Shown piece after piece: positions 7,094 to 13,606 of a DNA stretch of 13,691 nucleotides. Source of the DNA: DASRCB01 sp035653295 (GTDB taxonomy: Bacteria > Acidobacteriota > Terriglobia > Bryobacterales > Bryobacteraceae). The position numbers were made by a program, and so were the translations under genes. The DNA is taken from positions 1 to 13,691 of the forward strand of contig DASRCB010000299.1 of assembly GCA_035653295.1 (NCBI GenBank). Reading direction: 5' to 3'. The stretch's first letter is position 1. Every line of letters begins with the position of its first letter. Below the pieces are notes generated by a model. It searched no databases. It saw nothing but the letters and a program-made list of their open reading frames with translations, and was not told the DNA's origin.

Positions 7094-8053
7094 TCAGTAT
7101 CCGGCTGCCTTATCCACCACGGCAATAAGCGGCCGGCCATCACGAAACCGCTCGAAGTTGTCAACAAAACGCCGCACCGCGCGATCCAGCCAATCCGCGG
7201 TGCGGTCGGCTGAGTGGGGCGATACAAGGACGTTCTCCATGGCCCACAGCGGACTATCAGGCGGCAGAGGCTCCTTCTCAAAGACGTCGAGCGCCGCGCC
7301 CGCAATTCGTTTCTCGCGTAAAGCCTCAATCAGAGCGGCTTCGTCGATTACGGCGCCGCGCCCGACATTGATGAGCACGGCGGACTCCTTCATGCACGCC
7401 AGTTCCGCTTTTCCAAGCAGATGCCGTGTGCCCGGCGCATTCGGCGCCGCGGCGACGACGTAATCGGAGGTGCGAAGGACCTCGGGCAGTTCTTCCGGGC
7501 CGGCCACCCGCTCCGCGATCGAATCGGGCTCCGGCCGCCGCCGCACCGCCAGGACGCGCATCCCGACCGCTTTCGCCAACCGTCCCGCAGCCCGTCCGAT
7601 CTCGCCATAGCCGACGATTCCCATAGTCCTGCCGGCGATCATCTCGACATCCAGCAGCCGCCAGGAGCGCTCGCGCTGCTGGGCAATCATGAGCGGGATG
7701 CGTTTGGCGAAGTACAGGACTGCGGCGAGCACGAACTCGGCCAACGGCTCCGCATACACGCCGCGCGCGTTCGTGAGCGGAACCGGGCTGGCGACGAATT
7801 CCGGCGTGAGCATGCTCTCCACTCCGGTCTGGAGCGAGTGCACCCATCGCGCTTTCCGAGCCAGTGGCCACAACTCGCGAAACTCGCGCCCGTTGTAGCC
7901 GCCGTGGAGAATGACATCCGCCTCCGGCATCTCATCAGCCAGCCATTCGCGACTGTTTCCGATGCGCACGTCGGCAGCCGCCGCGAGGTCGCGAATCGGC
8001 TGGAGGTGCGGCCCGGCGGGGTCGGCAATCGCCAGCAGGCGAATCGGCTTCAT
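7094..8053 (-). CDS. D-2-hydroxyacid dehydrogenase (D-isomer specific), NAD(P)-dependent
   Basis: It reversibly reduces a 2-keto acid to a D-2-hydroxy acid in the cytoplasm; substrate cannot be fixed from sequence (glyoxylate, hydroxypyruvate and phosphoglycerate relatives are all possible). With the ATG at 8053 it has 319 residues, normal for the family. NARGVYAEPLAEFVL lies at 95-109, the nucleotide-binding motif GYGEIG at 148-153, and the catalytic residues are Arg232 in NVGRGAVIDE, Glu261 in DVFEKEPLP and His280 in SPHSADRT. An in-frame GTG at 8071 would add six residues but has no ribosome binding site; the ATG is preceded directly by AAGGA. It has no C-terminal ACT domain, so it is not a long-type SerA. 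It is divergent from the beta-helix gene and converges on the secreted protein gene with an 8-base gap. Confidence 0.94.
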   Translation of the reverse strand: MKPIRLLAIADPAGPHLQPIRDLAAAADVRIGNSREWLADEMPEADVILHGGYNGREFRELWPLARKARWVHSLQTGVESMLTPEFVASPVPLTNARGVYAEPLAEFVLAAVLYFAKRIPLMIAQQRERSWRLLDVEMIAGRTMGIVGYGEIGRAAGRLAKAVGMRVLAVRRRPEPDSIAERVAGPEELPEVLRTSDYVVAAAPNAPGTRHLLGKAELACMKESAVLINVGRGAVIDEAALIEALREKRIAGAALDVFEKEPLPPDSPLWAMENVLVSPHSADRTADWLDRAVRRFVDNFERFRDGRPLIAVVDKAAGY

Positions 8054-8126
8054 TCCTTGAAGACATACCACGGTCGGGTGAACGGCCTACTTATGCCCGT
8101 GAATTGAGGCGCCGATATGCAGGGCA

Positions 8127-8143
8127 GAGCCGCGAAAAGGCTC
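8127..8143 (+). other. Small hairpin just upstream of the beta-helix protein start
   Basis: GAGCC-GCGAAAA-GGCTC is a five-pair stem with a seven-base loop ending eight bases before the ATG at 8152. It includes the only purine-rich candidate ribosome binding sequence (AAAAGG), so it could affect translation initiation. It is short enough to be chance. Confidence 0.3.
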
Positions 8144-8151
8144 GGGAAACG

Positions 8152-9471
8152 ATGCATATACGAGTGATCCTGGTAATTGCCGGCGCCGCGTGCGCGGCCT
8201 TCGGGCAGACGCGGCACATCCCCCAGACCGTGCTTACCAATGCCCTGGCGCTGGGAACCTTCAACGTTCGCGACTATGGCGCGAAGGGTGACGGCCGGAC
8301 GGACGATCAGCGCGCCATCATGGCCGCGGAGGCCGCCGCCGTGGCGCACCGCGGGGGCGTGGTTTATTTTCCCAGCGGGAAATACCTGCACAGCGGCATT
8401 CTGGATTTCGGCTCCGGAGTCGTGGTGGCCGGCGCGGACCAGAGCAGCATCGTGATGGGCACGAATAACACCAATGCCGCTCTGCGATTCCTCGGCGCCT
8501 CGGCCTGCGGCGTCTTCAACATCACCGTCGCGTCCGACGCCACCCTGCGACAACTGAACTATGAATCCGCGGACATCTACCTGGATGACGCGACCGGCTG
8601 CATGATATCGGGCGTGAGTATCGACGGGAGCGCCTCGGCGGGCATCGTGATCCATGACAGCACGAACGTCGTCGCCGCGAACAACCAGGTGCGCAACACC
8701 ATGGCCGACGGCATCCACACCGTCGGCGGTTCTCAGAATGTGGTGGTCACGGGCAATCAGGCGTGGAACACCGGCGACGATTCGTTTTCGGTCGTGGCGT
8801 ATGCGTCAGAACCGCAGACCGCGAACGTCACCGTGGCTAACAATGTCAGTATTCGATCGCGGGCGCGCGGGTTGTCCTGCATTGGCGCGGCGAACTGCAC
8901 GCTTCAGGGCAACCAGATCTACTCCCCCGCGGCCCATGGCATTGCTGTTGCTTACGAGTCGTCCTGGAATACCTTGGCGCCATCAGCGGCGACGGTTTCC
9001 GGCAACCTGATCGTGGGAGCGGCGCAGCCGGGCTTCATGAGCCTGATCGTGGAAGGCGCATCCGGGGTGGACATCGGCGCGAACGATATTTACGATTCCA
9101 TGCCCGTGTATATCCACTCATCACAGAAGGTCACGTTGGACGGCCTTCGCGTACACCATGCCACCAATATCGGAATTCTCGGACGGGATTGCAATGCGCT
9201 CGCGTTGCGCAATGTCGAAATCGACAGCGCGGAGCAATCCGGCATCGTGCTGGAGCGCGTAACAGGAGCGGAGATCAGCAAGGCTACCCTCGATAACGTT
9301 CAGACGACGGGCGACCCGATTCGCGGCGCGATCGATGCCTGGCTTTGCTCCGGCCTTTCCGGATCCGGCAACGTGGTGCAGCACGGCCGCAACTGGCAGG
9401 GCCGGAGTTATGGCCCCGTCCGCACGCCGGAGTGTCCCGCGGCGGCGCTGAACGTGGCTTCGCAGTTCTGA
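8152..9471 (+). CDS. Secreted right-handed parallel beta-helix protein, pectate-lyase/GH28-like
   Basis: The 439-residue product begins with MHIRVILVIAGAACAAFGQ, a good Sec signal peptide ending near residue 18. FNVRDYGAKGDGRTDDQRAI at 37-56 is the classic N-terminal motif of the pectate lyase 3/polygalacturonase superfamily. VVYFPSGKYLHSG follows, and then many degenerate beta-helix coils with Asn-rich turns (VVAANNQVRN, VVVTGNQAWN, VTVANNVSIR, CTLQGNQIYS). It probably acts on a polysaccharide in the periplasm or outside, but the specific catalytic residues of lyases or GH28 enzymes are not clear, so substrate and reaction are open. An upstream in-frame TTG at 8104 was not used because the ATG at 8152 starts exactly at the signal peptide. 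The next gene begins 26 bases after the stop and is probably co-transcribed. Confidence 0.9.
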   Translation: MHIRVILVIAGAACAAFGQTRHIPQTVLTNALALGTFNVRDYGAKGDGRTDDQRAIMAAEAAAVAHRGGVVYFPSGKYLHSGILDFGSGVVVAGADQSSIVMGTNNTNAALRFLGASACGVFNITVASDATLRQLNYESADIYLDDATGCMISGVSIDGSASAGIVIHDSTNVVAANNQVRNTMADGIHTVGGSQNVVVTGNQAWNTGDDSFSVVAYASEPQTANVTVANNVSIRSRARGLSCIGAANCTLQGNQIYSPAAHGIAVAYESSWNTLAPSAATVSGNLIVGAAQPGFMSLIVEGASGVDIGANDIYDSMPVYIHSSQKVTLDGLRVHHATNIGILGRDCNALALRNVEIDSAEQSGIVLERVTGAEISKATLDNVQTTGDPIRGAIDAWLCSGLSGSGNVVQHGRNWQGRSYGPVRTPECPAAALNVASQF

Positions 9472-9497
9472 TTTTTCGACCCGCTAAACTGGGTTTA

Positions 9498-10121
9498 ATG
9501 GCGGAGAGATGCACGTGCGGCGCGCAGCCGCCCGACGATGCGCGATTCTGCCATAAGTGCGGGCGCCCGCTGTACGATTACGTCCCCGCGGACGTGGAAG
9601 AATCGCCGCCTCCGCTCCCGGTCGCCCCGCCGGCGCCGGTGGCGCTGCCGCAGGTCAGTTTCCGAAATGGGATGGCGGTGCGCATTGGCCTGCTCACGGC
9701 CGTGCTGATGATCCTTCTGAACGCGTTCCCTCTTCCACCGATCCTGACCTTTATCCGTTTGCTGGCTCTCTCGTTCGGCGGCGGATGGTTCGCCGTGTGG
9801 ACATGGACACGCCGCACGCGGCAGCAGGTCTCGATGCAGGATGGCGCGCGGCTCGGCTGGATCGCCGGCGTGTTCACCTTCCTGTTTTTCGCCGGTCTGA
9901 TGACGGTCCTGCTGGTCGCGGCCATGACGCCCGGGGCCATCGATGAGATCCGCCGTCAGGCGCCGAACGACGCCAGCGCTCAGGCGTTCATTCAATTCCT
10001 GCAGAATCCCGGCGCGGGGCAACTGATCGCCGTTCTCGTTGGACTGTTCATCTTCTTCACCGCGCTTCCGACGCTTGGCGGCGCAGTCTCTGCACGACTC
10101 CTCAACCGCGAAGCCCATTGA
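9498..10121 (+). CDS. Zinc-ribbon membrane protein, function unknown
   Basis: This 207-residue protein starts at ATG 9498. A zinc-ribbon-like knuckle occupies the N-terminus, with Cys5, Cys7, Cys18 and Cys21 (CTC...CHKC); the CxC spacing of the first pair differs from the usual CxxC. A proline-rich linker (36-51, PPPLPVAPPAPVALP) leads to about four hydrophobic segments near 60-78, 82-102, 120-143 and 174-198. Between the last two is a polar loop (145-172) containing IDEIRRQAPNDASAQAF. The architecture of cytoplasmic zinc ribbon plus membrane bundle is common in bacterial proteins of unknown role. The reading frame continues upstream to a TTG at 9345, but that would overlap the beta-helix gene and add non-conserved Arg-rich residues. 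It probably shares a transcript with the beta-helix gene. Confident as a gene; function not known. Confidence 0.82.
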   Translation: MAERCTCGAQPPDDARFCHKCGRPLYDYVPADVEESPPPLPVAPPAPVALPQVSFRNGMAVRIGLLTAVLMILLNAFPLPPILTFIRLLALSFGGGWFAVWTWTRRTRQQVSMQDGARLGWIAGVFTFLFFAGLMTVLLVAAMTPGAIDEIRRQAPNDASAQAFIQFLQNPGAGQLIAVLVGLFIFFTALPTLGGAVSARLLNREAH

Positions 10122-10130
10122 TCCCGAACC

Positions 10131-10143
10131 CTGGGAGTCCCAG
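10131..10143. repeat. 13-base inverted repeat in the convergent gap 10122-10246
   Basis: CTGGGA-G-TCCCAG is a perfect palindrome around one base, ten bases after the stop of the zinc-ribbon gene. The loop is too short for a hairpin terminator with a full stem, and no T-run follows. The remaining 125-base gap holds no credible gene. Confidence 0.35.
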
Positions 10144-10246
10144 TACTTCCGGCACGTGCGCCTCTGTCTGACTTTGATAACTACGGGATTCCGGGAGTGC
10201 CCGAAATGGGAGCGGTGCGCCGGGCAACGCCGGTCGGTATCCCGGT

Positions 10247-10501
10247 TCAGCCGGCTGAAGTGGCCTCTGACTGGCCGCTCTCGACAGGCTTCGAGTTGTT
10301 GCTCTGAGCGGCGCGCCGCGAGGCCCAGTAGGCCGCCATGCGCTCGGAAACAGCGCGGCGCTCTTCGGGACCCATGTTCCTGCGCCCTCGCCGCGGCGCC
10401 GCCGGCTTATTCCGTTTCAGCGTCGTCTCCAGCGACGCGATCATGGCGTCCAGCCGTTTCTTTTCCTGGTAAAGCTCTCGAAGCGCTTTGTACACGTCCA
10501 T
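10247..10501 (-). CDS. Small basic coiled-coil protein, conserved-hypothetical type
   Basis: This 84-residue protein has no named family that I can state. Residues 1-31 (MDVYKALRELYQEKKRLDAMIASLE) form a strong amphipathic helix with coiled-coil character. A basic stretch RNKPAAPRRGRRNMG at 30-44 has an AT-hook-like RRGRR core. GPEERRAVSERMAAYWASRR (44-63) is another predicted helix. The C-terminal 20 residues are Ser/Asn/Glu-rich and likely disordered. I recall similar short proteins in Acidobacteria with a coiled coil and the RRG+ ... EER..VSERM.+YWA+RR pattern, hinting at DNA or RNA binding. The ATG at 10501 has only a distant GGGCGG. It follows tatC on the same strand with 110 bases between; an AT-rich TATATTATT element in that gap could serve as its own promoter. 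Confidence 0.75.
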   Translation of the reverse strand: MDVYKALRELYQEKKRLDAMIASLETTLKRNKPAAPRRGRRNMGPEERRAVSERMAAYWASRRAAQSNNSKPVESGQSEATSAG

Positions 10502-10551
10502 TGTTATTGACCGCCCTGACCTGCCTGTGCGAGATCGTCTGTGATTGGACT

Positions 10552-10562
10552 CTCAATAATAT
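10552..10562 (-). promoter_or_regulatory. AT-rich block, possible -10 element upstream of the small basic protein gene
   Basis: The minus strand reads about TATATTATTG here, an AT-rich island in otherwise GC-rich DNA and about 50 bases before the ATG at 10501. No good -35 element at 16-18 bases was seen, so this is only a candidate. Confidence 0.25.
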
Positions 10563-10611
10563 ACTGAGGCATCGAGAAAATCCAGCGATTCACGGACATT
10601 TTCGTACTGCT

Positions 10612-11697
10612 CTATCGAACCAGAAAGGGCCAGCGCGGAATGAAGTGCAAGTGATATCGGATCATGAGCAGCCAGATCACGGCCGCGACAATGAGCAGCG
10701 CCACGGCTATCCACAGCAGAAGCTTCTTCCACGGGAACCTGCGGCCCTCGCGCTTCATCACCAGCAGATAACTGGCTCCCACACCCGCGAAGTACAGCAG
10801 GTTCATGGGAACGGCGAAAAGCATCAGGTTGAAGACGTCGGGCGTGGGGGTAATGATGGCGGCGATAATAACGATGCCCAGAATCGCGTAGCGGGAGTGG
10901 CGCAGCAGGAAACGGGGTGAAGCAACCCGAATCAGCGTCAGGAAGAAGATCAGGACGGGCAGCTCGAAAACGCAGGCGATGCCCAGAATCACGTTCACGA
11001 AGAGATCGAAATACTCCGTGATGGTGACCACGGGCTGGACGTTGTTGAGCATGCCAATGCCCAGCAGGAATTCCAGACCGAAGCGAAAGGCGACAAAATA
11101 CGCGAACAGCCCGCCGAGGATGAACAGCCCCGCGGTGCACAGGATAAAGGGAACGGCGTACCGGCGTTCGCGCTTGTACAGGCCCGGCGCGATGAAGGCC
11201 CATACCTGGTACAAAACCCACGGCGAGGCCACGAACAGCGAAGCCAGCAGGGGCACCTTGAACCAGATGATCATGAAGCTTTCCATGGGCGCGATCTGCG
11301 CCAGCCGCGGCGGGTTCGCGTGCAGGTGTTTGAGGGCCGCGACGGCGGGTTCGCTGACTACGCTCCAGAGCGTGTCGGCAAAGCTGATGCAGAGTATGAA
11401 GGCGACAACCAATCCGGCCAGAGCCCAGATGATGCGGCTGCGCAGCTCCTCCAGGTGCTCCATGAAGGACATGCGCAGCATGCCGTCGTCTTCATCGTCG
11501 CCGTCCCCGCCGGACGGCGGTGGGGGCAAAGCGGGCGGGCGGCGGCCGGAGCCGGCGCGTGGAGAAGGCGAGGGAGGCTCCGCCGGGACGGCGGGTGCGC
11601 CGCCATCTTCGTAAGGCTGATCGTAGCCCGGCGCGACATAAGGCTCTGCCGTCGCGGGCGTACCTGGACCCGGAACTCCCTCGTTCTCTTCCGACAT
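10612..11697 (-). CDS. tatC: Sec-independent translocase TatC with long proline/acid-rich N-terminal extension
   Basis: TatC is the multi-spanning inner-membrane receptor that binds twin-arginine signals and, with TatA/TatB, exports folded proteins. The 361-residue product has a disordered extension at 1-75 rich in Pro, Gly, Asp and Glu (PPALPPPPSGGDGDDEDDG before the core). The conserved core follows: MEHLEELRSRI near 79-89, SPWVLYQVWAFIAPGLYKRER at about 158-178 with the signal-binding Glu in LYKRER, and ITPTPDVFNL before the last helices. Six membrane segments can be read. Ordinary TatC is about 250-280 residues, which the core matches. An internal Met73 or Met76 could give a normal-length protein, but neither has a Shine-Dalgarno sequence. 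The upstream ATG is 19 bases after the tatA stop and preserves operon spacing. Substrates in this window include the proteins at 1900 and 3909. Confidence 0.95.
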   Translation of the reverse strand: MSEENEGVPGPGTPATAEPYVAPGYDQPYEDGGAPAVPAEPPSPSPRAGSGRRPPALPPPPSGGDGDDEDDGMLRMSFMEHLEELRSRIIWALAGLVVAFILCISFADTLWSVVSEPAVAALKHLHANPPRLAQIAPMESFMIIWFKVPLLASLFVASPWVLYQVWAFIAPGLYKRERRYAVPFILCTAGLFILGGLFAYFVAFRFGLEFLLGIGMLNNVQPVVTITEYFDLFVNVILGIACVFELPVLIFFLTLIRVASPRFLLRHSRYAILGIVIIAAIITPTPDVFNLMLFAVPMNLLYFAGVGASYLLVMKREGRRFPWKKLLLWIAVALLIVAAVIWLLMIRYHLHFIPRWPFLVR

Positions 11698-11716
11698 GTT
11701 TACTGCGAAAGGCGCG

Positions 11717-12208
11717 TCAGCCGTTTACGGATTCGGAAGCGGCGGGTGCGTGACCGTTGCCGTTTTGAGCGGCAAGCGGCTCGACCGTACGCGGAACCGT
11801 TCCCGTAACAGTAGCTGTGCTTTCCTCGCCCCCATGCAACGTGCCCTGGGGAGCTTCTGCTTCAGCGCCCGGAATTGCGGATGCGCCTGTGGTGGATGCT
11901 TCGAGCGCGGGCTGGCCGCTGTTGTACGGATCGCTTCCATAGGAATGCGAATCGTACTTGTAGGAATCGTACCAGGAGTTGTACACGTTGTTGCTGAAGC
12001 TTCTCGTGATCTCCTTGACCGACTCGTTCTCGCGTTCCAGCTCGCTCATGTGATGCTGCAATGTGGCTTTGAATTCGCTTTGCGCTTTGCGAAATTCATG
12101 CAAACCGCGAGCGACGGTCCTGCCCAGTTCCGGAAGCTTTTTCGGTCCGAACAGGACCAGCGCCAGCAGGAAGATGACAATCATTTCCGGGACGCCGATC
12201 GGACCCAT
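11717..12208 (-). CDS. tatA: TatA/TatB-family translocase subunit with Tyr-Ser pentapeptide repeats
   Basis: This is a single-span subunit of the twin-arginine translocase. The 163-residue product has the canonical start MGPIGVPEMIVIFLLALVLF, the FGPKKLPELGR hinge (20-30) and an amphipathic helix to about residue 64. Residue 8 is Glu, as in E. coli TatB, so TatA versus TatB cannot be decided; no second TatA-like gene is present, so it may serve both roles. The tail is unusual: from Tyr80 to Gln99 it reads as four units of Y-[DGN]-S-x-x, and after that it is a low-complexity Ala/Thr/Gly/Glu region to the end. The start at 12208 is supported by GGAGGT seven bases upstream. tatC follows after 19 bases, so the two form an operon. 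Confidence 0.92.
   Translation of the reverse strand: MGPIGVPEMIVIFLLALVLFGPKKLPELGRTVARGLHEFRKAQSEFKATLQHHMSELERENESVKEITRSFSNNVYNSWYDSYKYDSHSYGSDPYNSGQPALEASTTGASAIPGAEAEAPQGTLHGGEESTATVTGTVPRTVEPLAAQNGNGHAPAASESVNG
11912..11971 (-). repeat. Four tandem 15-base units encoding Y-[DGN]-S-x-x inside tatA
   Basis: The units encode YDSYK, YDSHS, YGSDP and YNSGQ in direct succession. The first two share TACGATTC at the DNA level and the others are more diverged. The preceding YNSW (from 11983) resembles a shortened unit. This is a real in-frame periodicity and not merely composition. Confidence 0.7.
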
Positions 12209-12215
12209 TCAACTG

Positions 12216-12221
12216 ACCTCC
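12216..12221 (-). promoter_or_regulatory. Strong Shine-Dalgarno sequence for tatA
   Basis: On the minus strand GGAGGT lies seven bases before the tatA ATG at 12208. It fixes the tatA start and lies just past the decayed hicA. Confidence 0.75.
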
Positions 12222-12237
12222 AGATGTTCTCATCATA

Positions 12238-12368
12238 TCATTGGGCGCTTTTACGCCTCTCGCGCAACGGCCGCTGCATGCAGATTGCCCTGATTGCGTG
12301 ACTACCGCCCCCGCATGCAGCATGCAGCCCTGCGCCTCCAAATGGCGAATCAGATCGATGCGCTTCAC
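12238..12368 (-). pseudogene. hicA: Decayed hicA-like toxin gene (frameshifted and internally deleted)
   Basis: The minus-strand frame opens with GTG at 12368, overlapping the hicB stop in a GTGA junction. It reads MKRIDLIRHLEAQGC, a good match to the start of HicA mRNA-interferase toxins (typically MKRxDLIRHLExxGC). In that frame the rest has no HicA resemblance. In a second frame GGGSHAI appears, like the catalytic-His segment GGSHxI of HicA, followed directly by RAICMQ, like the C-terminal R+IC+xL segment, and a TGA stop at 12238. The simplest reading is a frameshift near 12309-12322, inside a TGCATGC tandem duplication, and loss of the middle of the protein. An active toxin is unlikely. 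This is pattern matching from memory of the family. Confidence 0.55.
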
Positions 12369-12583
12369 GCGGCCGGCAGCACGAGGCTTTCGCGGATGAC
12401 GTCAGCGCCTTCGAGCGATTGTTCCGACAGCTCGCGGTTGGCATCCATGATCAGCGTTACTGCCTCGCGGAGATTCGTCCGCGCCTCGTCCAGAGTGCTC
12501 CCCTGAGTTTTCGCGCCGGGCAGTTCCTCAACAAACGCCACGTAGCCCTGGGGAACCCTCATATAGACTGCCGTCAGCTTCAT
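12365..12583 (-). CDS. hicB: HicB-family antitoxin (type II toxin-antitoxin)
   Basis: HicB proteins neutralise the HicA mRNA-cleaving toxin and often repress their own operon. The 72-residue product shows the short-HicB pattern: MKLTAVYMRVPQGYVAFVEELPGAKTQGSTLDEARTNLREAVTLI, with the partial RNase-H-like fold (strand, strand, GYVA.VEELPG, T.DEA..NL.EA). No C-terminal ribbon-helix-helix or HTH is present, so this is the short form. The ATG at 12583 has only a weak CGGAT upstream. The partner reading frame overlaps its stop by four bases in a GTGA junction but is broken, so this antitoxin is probably an orphan. Order hicB-hicA is one of two known arrangements. It lies directly upstream of tatA on the same strand and might be co-transcribed with it. 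Confidence 0.82.
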   Translation of the reverse strand: MKLTAVYMRVPQGYVAFVEELPGAKTQGSTLDEARTNLREAVTLIMDANRELSEQSLEGADVIRESLVLPAA

Positions 12584-12624
12584 ACGCGATCCGCTGCCAT
12601 AATATCAGCCGGACAGCTGTGGTG

Positions 12625-12659
12625 CCGAAGTTTGCTGCCTGACTGCTCCGAAACTCCGG
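12625..12659. repeat. Imperfect inverted repeat in the hicB/PmoA-family divergent region
   Basis: CCGAAGTTT at 12625-12633 faces AAACTCCGG at 12651-12659: nine positions with one mismatch, which becomes a G-U pair in a minus-strand transcript. It lies in the 93-base space between the divergent starts, where a HicB-type operator could be expected. It could also be chance. Confidence 0.3.
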
Positions 12660-12676
12660 GTTTACACTGGTCCGCA

Positions 12677-13606
12677 GTGAAACCCCTCTTCATCATGCTG
12701 CTTGCGGCGGCTCTCGCCCCCGCCCAGGTCCGGTTCAGCAAGGCCGCGGACCACATCGACATCCAAATCGACGGCCGCCCGTTCGCCACGTTCTGGTACT
12801 CCAGCGCCGTTCCCAAGCCGTATCTGGCGCCCATCCGCGCGGCCTCCGGGACCATCGTTACCCGGCAGTGGCCCATGGACCCGGCGTCGAAGGAGAGCCA
12901 CGAGCATCCGCATCACCGCGGGCTGTTCTTCGGCTACATCAACGTGAACGGCGTCGATTTCTGGGGCAACGATCCGCTGGCGCATGAGAAGAACCCCGGC
13001 ACCATCTCGCTCCGCCAGCTCGAGCAGGTGAAGGACGGCGATCATGCAGGGACGATCCACGCGATTTTCGACTGGAAGGACCCGCAGGGCAAACCGGTCC
13101 TGGCGGAAGACCGGACCATGACCTTCTACTCCGACCCGCGGCTGCGCACCATCGACGTGGACATTGTCCTCACCGCCGCCGTGGACACCACGTTTTACGA
13201 CGACAAGGACGGAGCCTTCGCGTTCCGCATGGCGGACGCCCTGAACGAGGACCACACCGGCACTCTGGTCAACGCCGAGGGCGCGGAACACGAAAAAAAC
13301 ACCTGGGGCCACCGCTCGCCGTGGATGGATTACTACGGAACAATCGGCAGCAAGAAGCTGGGGGTGGCCATTTTCGACCACCCCTCCAATCCCGGTTACC
13401 CCAACCGCTGGCATTGCCGCGGATACGGCCTGTTCTCGATGAACCCATTCGCGCAGCACGCCTTCGATCCGGCGCTGCCGGAGAAGCACACACCGCTGGC
13501 CAAAGGAGCGAGCATGCACTACCTCTGGCGTGTGGTGATCCACCCCGGAGACGTCCACACCGCCGACATCGCCGGGCTATATCGAGCCTGGACGGGACAG
13601 AAGTGA
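12677..13606 (+). CDS. Secreted PmoA-family (DUF6807) protein
   Basis: This 309-residue protein begins at GTG 12677 with VKPLFIMLLAAALAPAQ, a Sec signal peptide. The family pattern is clear: SHEHPHHRGLFFGYINVNGVDFWG at 74-97 with its cluster of His, WGHRSPWMDYYG, GVAIFDHPSNPGYPNRWH and GYGLFSMNPFAQHAF. Despite the database name PmoA, this family is unrelated to the membrane subunit of particulate methane monooxygenase and says nothing about methane oxidation. It is common in Acidobacteria and Planctomycetes near sugar-degradation genes, which suggests a role in carbohydrate or glycoside metabolism; the reaction is not known to me. ATG at 12695 is an alternative start, but it would shorten the signal peptide. 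The last 30 bases overlap the convergent partial gene at the right edge. Confidence 0.88.
   Translation: MKPLFIMLLAAALAPAQVRFSKAADHIDIQIDGRPFATFWYSSAVPKPYLAPIRAASGTIVTRQWPMDPASKESHEHPHHRGLFFGYINVNGVDFWGNDPLAHEKNPGTISLRQLEQVKDGDHAGTIHAIFDWKDPQGKPVLAEDRTMTFYSDPRLRTIDVDIVLTAAVDTTFYDDKDGAFAFRMADALNEDHTGTLVNAEGAEHEKNTWGHRSPWMDYYGTIGSKKLGVAIFDHPSNPGYPNRWHCRGYGLFSMNPFAQHAFDPALPEKHTPLAKGASMHYLWRVVIHPGDVHTADIAGLYRAWTGQK

Noticed and set aside
9345..9497. N-terminal extension of the zinc-ribbon protein from a TTG start
   Set aside because: It would overlap the beta-helix gene by over 120 bases and adds Arg-rich shadow sequence; the ATG at 9498 starts directly at the cysteine knuckle.
10131..10143. Intrinsic terminator for the zinc-ribbon gene
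   Set aside because: The palindrome has a one-base centre, so only a very short stem could form, and no T-run follows on either strand.
10039..10920. Plus-strand open frame of 293 codons starting inside the zinc-ribbon gene
   Set aside because: It overlaps the zinc-ribbon gene, the small basic protein gene and tatC on the other strand, and its sequence has no domain features.
12662..13558. Minus-strand open frame of 298 codons opposite the PmoA-family gene
   Set aside because: His/Arg/Val-rich shadow of a clear family protein on the plus strand.
12677..13606. Methane monooxygenase subunit, suggested by the family name PmoA
   Set aside because: The secreted soluble protein with the HPHHRG motif belongs to the DUF6807 group. 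It has no membrane helices and none of the particulate methane monooxygenase features, so no methanotrophy is implied.
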